Shown piece by piece: positions 1 through 8,501 of a DNA stretch of 16,283 nucleotides (positions are counted from its first letter, which is position 1; every line of letters starts with the position of its first letter). This DNA is from an uncultured Clostridia bacterium (GTDB lineage: Bacteria > Bacillota > Clostridia > TANB77 > CAG-508): NCBI GenBank assembly GCA_934167165.1, contig CAKPKG010000029.1, forward strand, positions 1 through 16,283. Reading direction: 5' to 3'. Position numbers and translations under genes: made by a program. A model generated the notes under the pieces. That model had not been told where the DNA came from and did not search any database. It was given only the letters and a program-made list of their open reading frames with translations.

Positions 1-74
1 AGAAATTCTAAAAATAGGTGGTAACACGGATAAAAATATTCGCCCTAAGTTAATAAATATAACTTAGGGCTTTT
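1..74 (+). promoter_or_regulatory. T-box riboswitch leader of proS, 3' part only
   Basis: Positions 15-29 match the conserved T-box (TAGGTGGTAACACGG), followed by a terminator hairpin at 42-74. In T-box leaders the UGGN bulge pairs with the acceptor end of uncharged tRNA. Here it is UGGU (19-22), which complements ACCA, as expected for a tRNA with discriminator A such as tRNA-Pro. The specifier loop and stem I lie upstream of the window, so the proline specifier codon cannot be checked. The downstream gene is prolyl-tRNA synthetase. The expected behaviour is that uncharged tRNA-Pro stabilises the antiterminator and turns on proS. Confidence 0.88.
42..74 (+). terminator. T-box regulated terminator
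   Basis: A perfect 10-bp stem (GCCCTAAGTT 42-51 with AACTTAGGGC 61-70) encloses a 9-nt loop and is followed by TTTT and an AT-rich tail. It competes with the antiterminator that includes the T-box bases just upstream. A second hairpin at 86-111 (ACAAA..TTTGT and GCGAC..GTTGC) lacks a T-run and sits just before the Shine-Dalgarno sequence. It is not a terminator. Confidence 0.85.
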
Positions 75-127
75 GTAATTTATATACAAAGGGCGACTAA
101 AGTTGCTTTGTTATAGGAGGAATAAAA

Positions 128-1816
128 ATGAGATTAAGTGAAGACTTTTTTTACACATTAAGAGAAGATGTAAGTGATGAAGATTCAGTAAGTGGAAAAC
201 TTTTAGTAAAAAGTGGAATGATTAAAAAAGTAAGTAATGGAGTTTATGCAAAAACACCATTAGGAACTAAAGCATTTCAAAATGTTGAAGAAATAGTTCG
301 TAGAAATATGAATAATGCGGGGGCAGATGAACTAAAAATGCCAATGCTTTTACCAATGGACTTTTTTGAAAAGTCAGGAAGAAAAAATGCATTTGGACCA
401 AGTATGTTTAGATCAACAGATAGATACAATAGAGAATATGCACTAGGACCTACGCATGAAGAGCTTTTTGCATTTATGTCAATGAGCAGAGTTAAATCAT
501 ATAGAGATTTACCATATACTTTATATCAAATTGGAACAAAATTTAGAGACGAAGTAAGACCAAGATTAGGCTTAATTAGAGTAAGAGAATTTACAATGAA
601 AGATGCATACAGCTTTGATAAAGACTATGAAGGATTAGATGTTTCATATAAGAAGATGTTTGATGCATACCACAAGATATTTACAGAATTAGGATTAAAC
701 TATACTGTTGTTAGAGCAGACACAGGAGTTATGGGAGGAATACTTTCAGAAGAATTCCAAGCTATTACAGATGTTGGAGAAGACATACTTGTACTTTGCG
801 AAAATTGCGATTTCTCTTCTAACATAGAGGTAACACCATGTATATGCAATGAAGAATGTAATGAAGAAGAAAAAGAATTAGAAATGGTTGACACTAAAAA
901 TTATCATACAATAGATGAAATATGTGATTATTTAAAACTAGATATAAAGAAAACAGTTAAAGCATTACTTATGAGTGTAGATAATGAACTTGTAGTATTC
1001 TTTGTAAGAGGAGATAGAGAGCTAAACGAAGTAAAAGCTTTAAAAGTATTAAAAGGAAAAGAAATAGGATTTGCAACAGATGAGTTAATTGCAACATCAA
1101 ACGCAGTACCAGGTTGCACAGGACCAATAGGATTAAATGCAAAAATTGTAGTAGATAATGAAGTTTTAAAAATGAAAAACTTCTGCTGTGGAGCAAACAA
1201 AGAAGGATATCATTATATAAATGCAAATATAAAAGACTTTAAGTATGATGTATCAGCAGATATAGTAAATGTAAAAGAAGGAGATACTTGCCCAAACTGT
1301 GGTAAAAAATTAGTGTTCAAAAAAGGAATAGAAGTTGGAAACACATTCAAATTAGGAACAAAATATTCAGAAAGTTTAGGACTAAACTATTTAGGAGAAG
1401 ATAATCAAAGTCATCCAGTTGTTATGGGAAGCTATGGAATAGGACTTGAAAGAATTCTTTCTGCAATAGTAGAACAAAATAATGATGAAAAAGGTATAAT
1501 TTGGCCAATGAATGTAGCTCCATACAAAGTTGCAGTAGTAGTAATAAATCCAAAAGATGAAGAACAACTAAAAGTAGGAAACGAATTATATAACACACTA
1601 AATAGCATGGGAATAGATACATTAATAGATGACAGAAAAGAAAGAGCCGGAGTAAAATTTAATGATATGGATCTAATTGGAATCCCAATGAGAATAACTG
1701 TAGGAAAGAAAATTACTGATGGAATGGTAGAATTCAAAATGAGAAATGAAGAAAATTCAGAAGACTGTAAACTAGATTCAGTAATAGAAAAAGTAAATAG
1801 CATCTTAAATAAATAA
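128..1816 (+). CDS. proS: Prolyl-tRNA synthetase (class II, bacterial type with editing domain)
   Basis: Attaches L-proline to tRNA-Pro using ATP, in the cytoplasm. The 562 residues match the usual length of the bacterial-type enzyme. The class II core is visible: motif 2 around residues 137-155 (FRDEVRPRLGLIRVREF) and motif 3 at 434-447 (GSYGIGLERILSAI). Between them, about 224-400, is the insertion (INS) editing domain that removes mischarged alanine; K278 in TVKALL fits the conserved editing-site lysine. Cysteines in CENC, CxC and TCPNC arrangements flank this domain. The C-terminal anticodon-binding domain starts near 465, with the typical DDRKERAGVKF segment. The start is set by AGGAGG at 115-120. 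The T-box leader upstream indicates control by tRNA-Pro charging. A hairpin with a T-run follows the gene, so it is probably transcribed alone. Confidence 0.97.
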   Translation: MRLSEDFFYTLREDVSDEDSVSGKLLVKSGMIKKVSNGVYAKTPLGTKAFQNVEEIVRRNMNNAGADELKMPMLLPMDFFEKSGRKNAFGPSMFRSTDRYNREYALGPTHEELFAFMSMSRVKSYRDLPYTLYQIGTKFRDEVRPRLGLIRVREFTMKDAYSFDKDYEGLDVSYKKMFDAYHKIFTELGLNYTVVRADTGVMGGILSEEFQAITDVGEDILVLCENCDFSSNIEVTPCICNEECNEEEKELEMVDTKNYHTIDEICDYLKLDIKKTVKALLMSVDNELVVFFVRGDRELNEVKALKVLKGKEIGFATDELIATSNAVPGCTGPIGLNAKIVVDNEVLKMKNFCCGANKEGYHYINANIKDFKYDVSADIVNVKEGDTCPNCGKKLVFKKGIEVGNTFKLGTKYSESLGLNYLGEDNQSHPVVMGSYGIGLERILSAIVEQNNDEKGIIWPMNVAPYKVAVVVINPKDEEQLKVGNELYNTLNSMGIDTLIDDRKERAGVKFNDMDLIGIPMRITVGKKITDGMVEFKMRNEENSEDCKLDSVIEKVNSILNK

Positions 1817-1826
1817 TTAAGAATAA

Positions 1827-1865
1827 TGTGGGGGAAGACAGTGCAGTCAGCCCCTACAATTTTTT
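1827..1865 (+). terminator. Terminator after proS
   Basis: TGTGGGGG at 1827-1834 pairs with CCCCTACA at 1851-1858 through one G-U pair. A short inner GAC/GTC pairing is possible, and TTTTTT follows at 1860-1865. The G/C-rich arms stand out in AT-rich surroundings and could belong to a dispersed inverted-repeat family. Confidence 0.7.
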
Positions 1866-1887
1866 AATATTACTTTAATAAATTATG

Positions 1888-1896
1888 TGATATAAT
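1888..1896 (+). promoter_or_regulatory. Extended -10 promoter for the histidine kinase gene
   Basis: TGATATAAT holds a perfect TATAAT (1891-1896) with the extended TG one base upstream. No good -35 box is seen at the usual distance, which extended -10 promoters tolerate. It lies about 30 nt before the start codon and downstream of the proS terminator. Confidence 0.6.
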
Positions 1897-1926
1897 TACA
1901 AGAGATAAAATTAAAAAGAGGTAAAA

Positions 1927-3213
1927 ATGAACGAACAAAAATTAATAAAAAAACAATTGGCTAAAAATATGCTTTATGCATTTATAGTATTTGCAATAAT
2001 ACTTATATTTTTTGATGCAATAATATATCATCAAGTATCTACATATATGTATAAATCCATAGATAAAGAATTAATAAGGGCAATGGAATTATATCAAAAC
2101 AAAAATATAGTGTCAGAAGTTAAAAAGGTCATTACAAAAGAACTAGATGAAAACATTAAAATTACATATGTAGAAACAAAAGTTAATCCTAGAGTAGTTT
2201 GCATAGTAAGAGATTCAGAAGGAAACATTTTAAATAGCGAAACTATAGGAAGATTTTATAATGATTATGTTAAAGATATAGAATTTAATAAGAATAAAAC
2301 AGACAAGGTCTACTCAATAAAAGTGCAAGATAAATACAATTATAGAGGAATAACAATAAAAGGAACAACATCAGAAGAGGAAGAAATATATATACAATTA
2401 CTTGCAAATGTAGATGGAGAAGTTGCAACAATAAACAATATGACAGATACATTATTAGTTGGAAGTTTAATAATAATTGGAATAGCAATAATTGGTTCAT
2501 ATATATTATCAAAAATGACATTAAAGCCAATAATGGAATCATATAAAAAACAAACAGAATTTGTTCAAAATGCAGCACATGAGTTAAGAACACCACTTAC
2601 AATAATTCAAGCAAAACAAGAACTACTTTTACAAGAGCCAGAGAGTAAAATAATAGACAAATCAGAAGATATAAATATAATGCTTAAAGAAACAAAAAGA
2701 CTAACTAAACTTATAAAAGAACTAATGGTACTTGCAATGGCAGACTCAAACGAATTAAAAATGCATAAAGAAAAAACAAATGTAGATAATTTAATAAAAG
2801 AAATAATTATTCCATACAAAGACTTTGCAGAAATGCAAGAAAAACAAATAAATATAGATTTAAATTATGGTAAAGAATCAAATATAGACAGAAATAAAAT
2901 AAATCAACTTTTAGTAATAATACTAGATAATGCAATTAAATACACAGCAGAAAAAGATACAATAACAGTTAAAACATACTCAAAAGAAGGAAAATGTGTA
3001 ATAGAAGTAACAGACACAGGAATAGGAATAAGTAAAGAAGCAGCAAAACATGTATTTGATAGATTTTATAGAGAAGATAAAGCACGTTCAAGAGAAAAAG
3101 GAGGAACAGGACTAGGATTATCAATAGCACATACAATAGTAAAACTACATGGGGGAAACATAAAAATAACAAGCAATGAACCAAAAGGTGCAAAAGTGAT
3201 AATAAAAATTTAG
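1927..3213 (+). CDS. Membrane sensor histidine kinase (orphan)
   Basis: A 428-residue two-component sensor kinase. Residues 15-37 form a first membrane helix, about 38-174 an extracytoplasmic sensor region with no recognised fold, and 175-196 a second helix. A short linker without a clear full HAMP domain leads into the HisKA domain, with H218 in HELRTP as the phosphorylated histidine. The ATPase part shows the N box (DNAIKYT, 334-340), G1 (DTGIGI, 363-368), an F box near FDRFYR and G2 (GGTGLGLSIA, 392-401), so it should be active. The TLKPI-KKQ-EFVQNAAHELRTP layout resembles CiaH-like kinases. No response regulator gene lies beside it: upstream is proS and downstream is a convergent gene. 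The partner must be elsewhere. GAGG at 1918-1921 precedes the ATG. Confidence 0.93.
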   Translation: MNEQKLIKKQLAKNMLYAFIVFAIILIFFDAIIYHQVSTYMYKSIDKELIRAMELYQNKNIVSEVKKVITKELDENIKITYVETKVNPRVVCIVRDSEGNILNSETIGRFYNDYVKDIEFNKNKTDKVYSIKVQDKYNYRGITIKGTTSEEEEIYIQLLANVDGEVATINNMTDTLLVGSLIIIGIAIIGSYILSKMTLKPIMESYKKQTEFVQNAAHELRTPLTIIQAKQELLLQEPESKIIDKSEDINIMLKETKRLTKLIKELMVLAMADSNELKMHKEKTNVDNLIKEIIIPYKDFAEMQEKQINIDLNYGKESNIDRNKINQLLVIILDNAIKYTAEKDTITVKTYSKEGKCVIEVTDTGIGISKEAAKHVFDRFYREDKARSREKGGTGLGLSIAHTIVKLHGGNIKITSNEPKGAKVIIKI

Positions 3214-3261
3214 AAATAAGAGGGAAAAAGGGGACAGTCCCCTTTTTCCCTCTTATTTCTA
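3211..3261. terminator. 51-bp perfect palindrome, bidirectional terminator
   Basis: Two 25-nt arms (3211-3235 and 3237-3261) are exact reverse complements around one central base. The left arm begins at the first base of the kinase stop codon. The core GGGGACAGTCCCC is flanked by A-run/T-run and AGAGGG/CCCTCT blocks. It sits between two converging genes, so it can end transcription from both sides. The length and perfection are unusual for a plain terminator. Confidence 0.8.
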
Positions 3262-3267
3262 AAAAGA

Positions 3268-3462
3268 TTAGCCAGAAATTTTGCTATAAAAAGCAATTGA
3301 CCAAAGACCTGCAATTCCTACAATTATATATATTATTCTAGTTAATATAGATAAACTTCCAAAAATTGCGTCAACTAAATTGAATTCAAATAATCCAACA
3401 AGAAGCCAGTTAAGAGCACCAATTATAACAAGTGTAAGAGCAATACCATTTAAAGCTTTCAT
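3268..3462 (-). CDS. Small DUF378-family membrane protein
   Basis: A 64-residue integral membrane protein with two predicted helices, about residues 5-25 and 40-60. The pattern ALNWLLVGLFEFNLVDAIFG, then a Ser-Leu spacer and RIIYIIVGIAGLW, is that of the DUF378 family (B. subtilis YuzA-like), whose function is unknown. Its length is normal for the family. On the minus strand a strong AGGAGG (complement of about 3471-3476) precedes the start. It converges on the kinase gene and diverges from rlmD, so it is a one-gene unit. No convincing promoter was identified for it. Confidence 0.85.
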   Translation of the reverse strand: MKALNGIALTLVIIGALNWLLVGLFEFNLVDAIFGSLSILTRIIYIIVGIAGLWSIAFYSKISG

Positions 3463-3532
3463 TGTAAAACCTCCTCTTTTTTTATTTATTTTGTTCTAAA
3501 AAAACATATTTATTCTTATTATTTCAAAAGCA

Positions 3533-3561
3533 TTGATTTTTAAACATTTTTAAAATATAAT
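3533..3561 (+). promoter_or_regulatory. Promoter of rlmD
   Basis: TTGATT (3533-3538) and TATAAT (3556-3561) are separated by 17 bp, close to the sigma-A consensus. The -10 box lies 26 nt before the rlmD start codon. Confidence 0.7.
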
Positions 3562-3587
3562 TTTAAAAGAATAGGAGAAAATAAAAA

Positions 3588-4961
3588 ATGATAAAAAAGA
3601 ATGAAGAATATGTTATAGATATAATAGATAATGGATTTCAAGGAGAAGGAATTGCTAAAATAGAAGGAATAACAGTGTTTGTTGACCAAGCAATAAAAGG
3701 AGAAAAAATCAAAATAAAAATTTTGAAAGTTCAAAAAAATTTTGCTTATGGTAAGATTATTGAATTTATTGAAAAGTCAAATACAAGAGTAGAACCGGAT
3801 TGCGGTACTTACAACAGATGTGGTGGATGTAATTTAAGACATATAGAATATAGCGAAACATTAAAAATAAAAAAAGCAATTGTTCAAAATTGCATGAATA
3901 AAGCTTTAAAAAGAAAAATTAAAATAGATGATGTTATAGGAATGAAAAATCCGCTTCACTATAGAAATAAACTTCAATATCCATTAGGGTTAGATGAACA
4001 AAAGAATCCAGTAATGGGTGTATTTTCTGCAAGAACACATAATATTATTCCAACAGAAAAATGTTTTATTCAAAATGAAAAATGTGAAGAAATAGCAAAA
4101 GATATATTTGAATTTATAAAACAAAACAATATATCTGTATATGATGAAAAAATGCTAAAAGGAACAATAAGGCATATAGTAATAAGAATAGGACTAAAAA
4201 CAAATGAGATTTTAGTTACATTAGTAGTAAATGACGATAAATTAAAAGATAAAGAATTAGTTCAATACATAACAAAAAAACATCCAGAGATAAAGTCAAT
4301 AGTTAAAAACTTTAATACAAAAAATACAAATGTAATATTAGGAGATAAAACAGAAGTAATATATGGTGCAGGATATATTTGTGATATTTTAGGAGAATAT
4401 AAATTTAAAATTTCTCCATTATCATTTTACCAAGTAAATCCAATTCAGACAGAAATATTATATAATACAGCAATGCAATTTGCTGGAGCAAATGACACTG
4501 CTAACAAAAACAATATTGCTTTAGATTTATATTGTGGAATAGGAACAATAGGAATTTTTGCTGCAAAGAATTTTAAAAAGATATATGGAATTGAAATTAT
4601 AGAAGAAGCAATAAAAGATGCAAAAGAAAATGCAAAAATAAATAAAATAGAAAATGCAGAATTTTATGCAGGTGATGTAGAAGAAGTTTTACCTAAAATA
4701 ATAGAAAAGGAAAATATAAAACCAAATGTAGTATTTGTGGACCCGCCAAGAAAAGGACTAGACAACAAAACAATAGAGTTTTTAAAAGAGTTAAAACCAG
4801 AAAAGATAGTATATATAAGTTGCAATCCAGCAACACTTGCAAGAGATTTAGCTTTATTAGATGAGAGTTATGAGATAAAAGAAGTACAGCCAGTCGATAT
4901 GTTTCCATTTAGTAAGCATGTGGAGTGCGTATCAGTATTACAACTAAAACAAGACATGTAA
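3588..4961 (+). CDS. rlmD: 23S rRNA (uracil-C5)-methyltransferase, RlmD/RumA family
   Basis: SAM-dependent methylation of a uracil C5 in 23S rRNA, U1939 in E. coli numbering; some Gram-positive homologues also modify U747. Residues 1-62 look like a TRAM RNA-binding domain. C72, C78 and C81 (CGTYNRCGGC) together with C159 match the four cysteines that hold the 4Fe-4S cluster. The Rossmann methyltransferase domain shows the SAM motif DLYCGIGTIGI (313-323), DPPRKG (385-390), the catalytic nucleophile C412 in YISCNPATLARDL and the general base E446 in HVEC. The length of 457 residues is normal. AGGAG lies about 13 nt before the ATG. The stop overlaps a short downstream ORF as TAATG. Confidence 0.95.
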   Translation: MIKKNEEYVIDIIDNGFQGEGIAKIEGITVFVDQAIKGEKIKIKILKVQKNFAYGKIIEFIEKSNTRVEPDCGTYNRCGGCNLRHIEYSETLKIKKAIVQNCMNKALKRKIKIDDVIGMKNPLHYRNKLQYPLGLDEQKNPVMGVFSARTHNIIPTEKCFIQNEKCEEIAKDIFEFIKQNNISVYDEKMLKGTIRHIVIRIGLKTNEILVTLVVNDDKLKDKELVQYITKKHPEIKSIVKNFNTKNTNVILGDKTEVIYGAGYICDILGEYKFKISPLSFYQVNPIQTEILYNTAMQFAGANDTANKNNIALDLYCGIGTIGIFAAKNFKKIYGIEIIEEAIKDAKENAKINKIENAEFYAGDVEEVLPKIIEKENIKPNVVFVDPPRKGLDNKTIEFLKELKPEKIVYISCNPATLARDLALLDESYEIKEVQPVDMFPFSKHVECVSVLQLKQDM

Positions 4962-5068
4962 TGCTTGATTTTGATATAGTTTCAGGAATTATGACTTTTG
5001 AAGAAAAAGGTAGATTTGGGAAAGAAAAACATCAAAATTTAGGTGTAAAAGTTAAAGTAATTGCTTAA
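4961..5068 (+). CDS. Short 35-codon ORF coupled to rlmD, unknown
   Basis: The ATG overlaps the rlmD stop as TAATG, so translation could be coupled. The product would have 35 residues: a hydrophobic start (MLDFDIVSGIM), then a charged middle (EEKGRFGKEKH) and a beta-like end (LGVKVKVIA). I recognise no family. It reads like the C-terminal tail of a longer protein, so it may be a gene remnant left when the downstream transporter arrived, or a real small protein. No Shine-Dalgarno sequence beyond the overlapping rlmD codons is evident. Confidence 0.3.
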   Translation: MLDFDIVSGIMTFEEKGRFGKEKHQNLGVKVKVIA

Positions 5069-5141
5069 GTGGTAAGTGAAAACACATAAATTATATTTTA
5101 GAAAATCGGATAAAATACTTGAAATATTAGGGATTTTAATA

Positions 5142-6419
5142 ATGTATGAGGCAAAAATGAAAGAAAAAATTAATAGCAAAGAAATAATAAAAGTATTACT
5201 ATTTGTATTACCATATATAGTTGTTGAATTTACAAATATTATATTAATCACAATTGATAAATCACTGGCTAACGCTATTGGACCAATTGCTATTATAGTA
5301 TTTGGAGCATTTGTCAGTCTGGATTCGGCTATTAATGTAATTCAGGAATGTATTTCTCAATCACACAATATAGTTTTAGCTAGAGACAAAAATAATAGTA
5401 AAGATATTAATACCACTGGAATATTTTTACAAATTATAAGTAGTATTATTTTTTCAATATTATTATTTATATTTTCAAATAAAATTACTTATATTTATAC
5501 ATTGGAAAAAGATGCCAGAAATATTCTGACAGTACTTTTAAAACTAAAAGCTATTCAATTACCAATTTTTGCAGTAAGTTATGTTTTAAAAAATGATTTG
5601 AAAATTAAAAATAAAACAAATTTAATATTAATTTCGACGATTATTTCTTCTTTAGTTAACATACTAGGAGATATAATTAGCATTAAATTAGGATTTTCTG
5701 AAATTGGTGTTTATGTTGCAACGATATTAGCAACCATAGTAAATACTACCTTATTATTGATATTTGCAAAATACAAACAAACTAGAATAAGAATGAAATA
5801 TATTAAACAAATAGTTTTTCACGTTAAAGATTTTGTATTTAATAAAGTAATTCAAAAAATAGCATATATATTGTATGAAAGAGTAGCTAGTTCTTTTGGC
5901 ACATATATATATTTATTAAATTGTATTTGTGGAAATGTTGTTTTAATATTAATTCAATTGGCAGATGGGTATTATTCTGGACTTTTAGTATCTTATTCTG
6001 AATCAATAGAGAATAAAGAAAAAAACTTATTACATAAAGTTAATAGAGTAGGTATCTACTCATTATTATTTTCTATTATATTTGCTGTCATTGTTCCTTA
6101 CCCTGCATGGTTTTTCCTTGGTAGAGTTGTTACGTGGAATGAATGTGGAATATATGTATATATATATATAACTGAATTTTTTACACATGTAATAAACAAC
6201 AATTATTTAGCTTATTTATCTGCTAATAAAGATACAAAATCTTTAAGATTAACTTCATTTATAGGAGGAATATGCATAAGACTTCCATTATTATATTTGA
6301 TAAAATACTTTAACTTGGGACTGATAGGATTAGGATTAGTATGCACAGTGGACAGATTGGTTAGAACAATATATTTAAAAATTTATATCAGAAAAAATAT
6401 TAATATATATAAAGGATAA
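5142..6419 (+). CDS. MATE-like multidrug/polysaccharide-flippase-superfamily membrane transporter
   Basis: From the ATG at 5142 the protein has 425 residues and about 12 hydrophobic segments. The first half is MATE-like: VLPYIVVEFTNIILITIDKSL, then a PIAIIVFGAF helix, a LKAIQLPIFAVSYVLKNDLK segment and a helix with NILGDIISIKLGFSEIGVYVAT. MATE proteins export cationic drugs or other small molecules using Na+ or H+ gradients, but this one is divergent and no substrate can be assigned. The reading frame is open back to a GTG at 5076 (447 residues). I prefer 5142 because TTAGGGA lies 8-9 nt upstream and the N-terminus then becomes a short charged stretch before helix 1. No clear promoter precedes it, so read-through from rlmD is likely. 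Confidence 0.75.
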   Translation: MYEAKMKEKINSKEIIKVLLFVLPYIVVEFTNIILITIDKSLANAIGPIAIIVFGAFVSLDSAINVIQECISQSHNIVLARDKNNSKDINTTGIFLQIISSIIFSILLFIFSNKITYIYTLEKDARNILTVLLKLKAIQLPIFAVSYVLKNDLKIKNKTNLILISTIISSLVNILGDIISIKLGFSEIGVYVATILATIVNTTLLLIFAKYKQTRIRMKYIKQIVFHVKDFVFNKVIQKIAYILYERVASSFGTYIYLLNCICGNVVLILIQLADGYYSGLLVSYSESIENKEKNLLHKVNRVGIYSLLFSIIFAVIVPYPAWFFLGRVVTWNECGIYVYIYITEFFTHVINNNYLAYLSANKDTKSLRLTSFIGGICIRLPLLYLIKYFNLGLIGLGLVCTVDRLVRTIYLKIYIRKNINIYKG

Positions 6420-6504
6420 ATAGCGTGAATACAAAAAAGGATAAGTAATTAGATGTAACAAATGTTTGAAAATATTGGCGATTCATAAAAGATATGTAAA
6501 ACTA

Positions 6505-6533
6505 TTTCCAAAAAAAAGTTGTTATGATAAAAT
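6505..6533 (+). promoter_or_regulatory. Candidate promoter of the AAA/VWA operon
   Basis: TTTCCA (6505-6510) and TAAAAT (6528-6533) are 17 bp apart, with an extended TG at 6525-6526. Transcription would start near 6540, leaving a leader of about 65 nt. That leader holds two copies of TCTATGGA at 6550-6557 and 6572-6579, spaced 22 bp. The rest of the 186-nt gap holds no gene. Confidence 0.4.
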
Positions 6534-6605
6534 AAAAAGAGATAATATATCTATGGAGTTTATATAAAAATTCTATGGATATACAAAAATATAGGAGTAG
6601 TATAG

Positions 6606-8501
6606 ATGAGTAATTTTACTTTTTTAACCGAAGAACAATGTTTTAAAGGAGATAAAAAATTAGATATATTAGAAAAAAGAGGAAAAAAAGCAGCAATAAC
6701 TGATTTTTCTATTTTACTTGGTGGAGAAGTATCTAAAGAACATGTTGAAAACGATAGTTCTTTAGAAGGAAGAACAGGACTTTATTGGACAAAATCAGGT
6801 TGTGGAAATATTAGCACGTACGTGGTTGGTAATAATGGTAACAGAAGTTGTGTACTTACTTTCAAGCGCCAAGGTGGAACTCGCCCAGTTTTACCATTCT
6901 CAACAATTGATTCAATCTCCACAAACGGAGATAGTGGGAAACACAAAAGAGCAAAAGATGGTGTTTTAGAGGTAGAGTATGGATATTATCCACAAAAGGC
7001 GGCATCAAAAGATATGCAAGAAAGATTAGAAAGAGCATATATAAGTGAAAGAATATCAAAAACAAAAAATAGTTACACAACAGATTCTGCTAAGTTCGAT
7101 GAGCTTGAGACCTCTTTTAAACCACAAACACATCAAGAATACGAATATAATGGAAAGAGATATGTAAGACTAGAAGCAAATTCTTGCTTTGGTGGTAATG
7201 AATTTACACTTTCAAATGGAGAAAGTTACAGAGATGGTGACAATGTTTGGGTAGAAGTGCTACCAGTAAAATGGCTAGTTGATGAAAAATCCCATATAAT
7301 GATAACAGAAAAATTAATATTTGCAGGAGTGCAATTTAATAAAAAAAGCAACTATAATACAAGAAATTTTAACAAAACAGATATAAAAACATTTATGGAT
7401 AAATACTTATCAAGAGAGTTAGTACAAACAAGAGATATAGCAAAACAAACGAAATCAAGTACAGAAGCAATAAAAAGAAATAGAAATCCATACAATTTAG
7501 ATTTTTCTGAAACAAGTGAGGCAGATATCATAAAAGGAGCAATAGAAAGCAATGTATCAATATTTTTACACGGAAAACCTGGATGTGGAAAAAGTGATAG
7601 AGTAAAACAATTAGATCCAGACTTTATAGAATTAAACTTAAGTCATTTAGATCCAGAGCTGTTAGATGGATTAGCGGGAGAAAAAGATGGCAAAGCAGTA
7701 CATATAAAACCACCATGGCTAGAAGAATTAGAAGCAAAGTGCCAAGAAGAAGCAGATAAAATACATATATTATTTTTAGAAGAATTAACAAATGCATCAC
7801 CAATGATGCAATCAAAGGCATATGGAATCGCACTAGACAAAAAAGTAGCAGGAAGATGGAAACTACCAGAAAATGCAAGAGTAGTGGCAGCAGGAAACGA
7901 ATTAGAAGATTCGTTAGTAGCAAATGAAATGGCAGAGCCATTGTATGATAGATTTGCACATGTAAATATAGAAACGAATACAGAAAATTGGCTCGAATGG
8001 GCAGTAACACCGGATAACTTTTACGAAAGATTAGACTATAAGAAAGATGATAAGCCAAAACAAAAAATACATCCAGCTATATATGCATTTATAAGTTATA
8101 AAGGCGATGAAGTATTAAGAACGTCATATAATAAAGAGTACCCAGAGCCACATGCGGATCCAAGAAGATGGAAAATGGCATCAGATATGTTATATGCGTC
8201 AAATAATCCAAATACATTAAAAGCAATAGTAGGAGAAGATTTAACAATGGATTTTATATATTTCTGTCAATTACCAACAATAACTATTGAAGATGTAATA
8301 AAAGGAAACTATAAACAAGAAGAACTAGAAGAAATGGATTTAGGAAGAAAGTTAGCAACAGTATCAGGATTAGTAGCAGTAGGTAATGATGATATGCCAA
8401 AGATAAGAGAATTTACAAAAAAATTAGGAGCAGAAATATGTAAAAAGTTTGAAGTGCAATGGGCACATGGGGATGAAGAAAGATTAGAGCAATTACAAGA
8501 A
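6606..8501 (+). repeat. Direct repeat, copy 1 (1,896 bp)
   Basis: This stretch matches 9593-11488 base for base as far as I can read. Identity starts at the A of the ATG; the bases just before it differ (TAG here, TTT in the other copy). It ends at position 8502, G here and A at 11489. Scattered substitutions follow, then the two sequences diverge. Confidence 0.93.

Noticed and set aside
86..111. A second terminator between the T-box terminator and proS.
   Set aside because: The hairpin is followed by TATAGGAGG rather than a T-run, so it is at most a structure near the ribosome site.
5076..5141. GTG start giving a 447-residue MATE-like protein.
   Set aside because: No good ribosome site lies before 5076, and the added 22 residues do not resemble a transporter N-terminus; the ATG at 5142 has TTAGGGA at a suitable distance.
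7624..8058. A 144-codon minus-strand ORF inside both ATPase copies, plus several shorter ones.
   Set aside because: They are shadows of the AT-rich, Lys/Glu-rich coding strand, give Leu-rich meaningless proteins, have no ribosome sites, and repeat only because the ATPase gene is duplicated.
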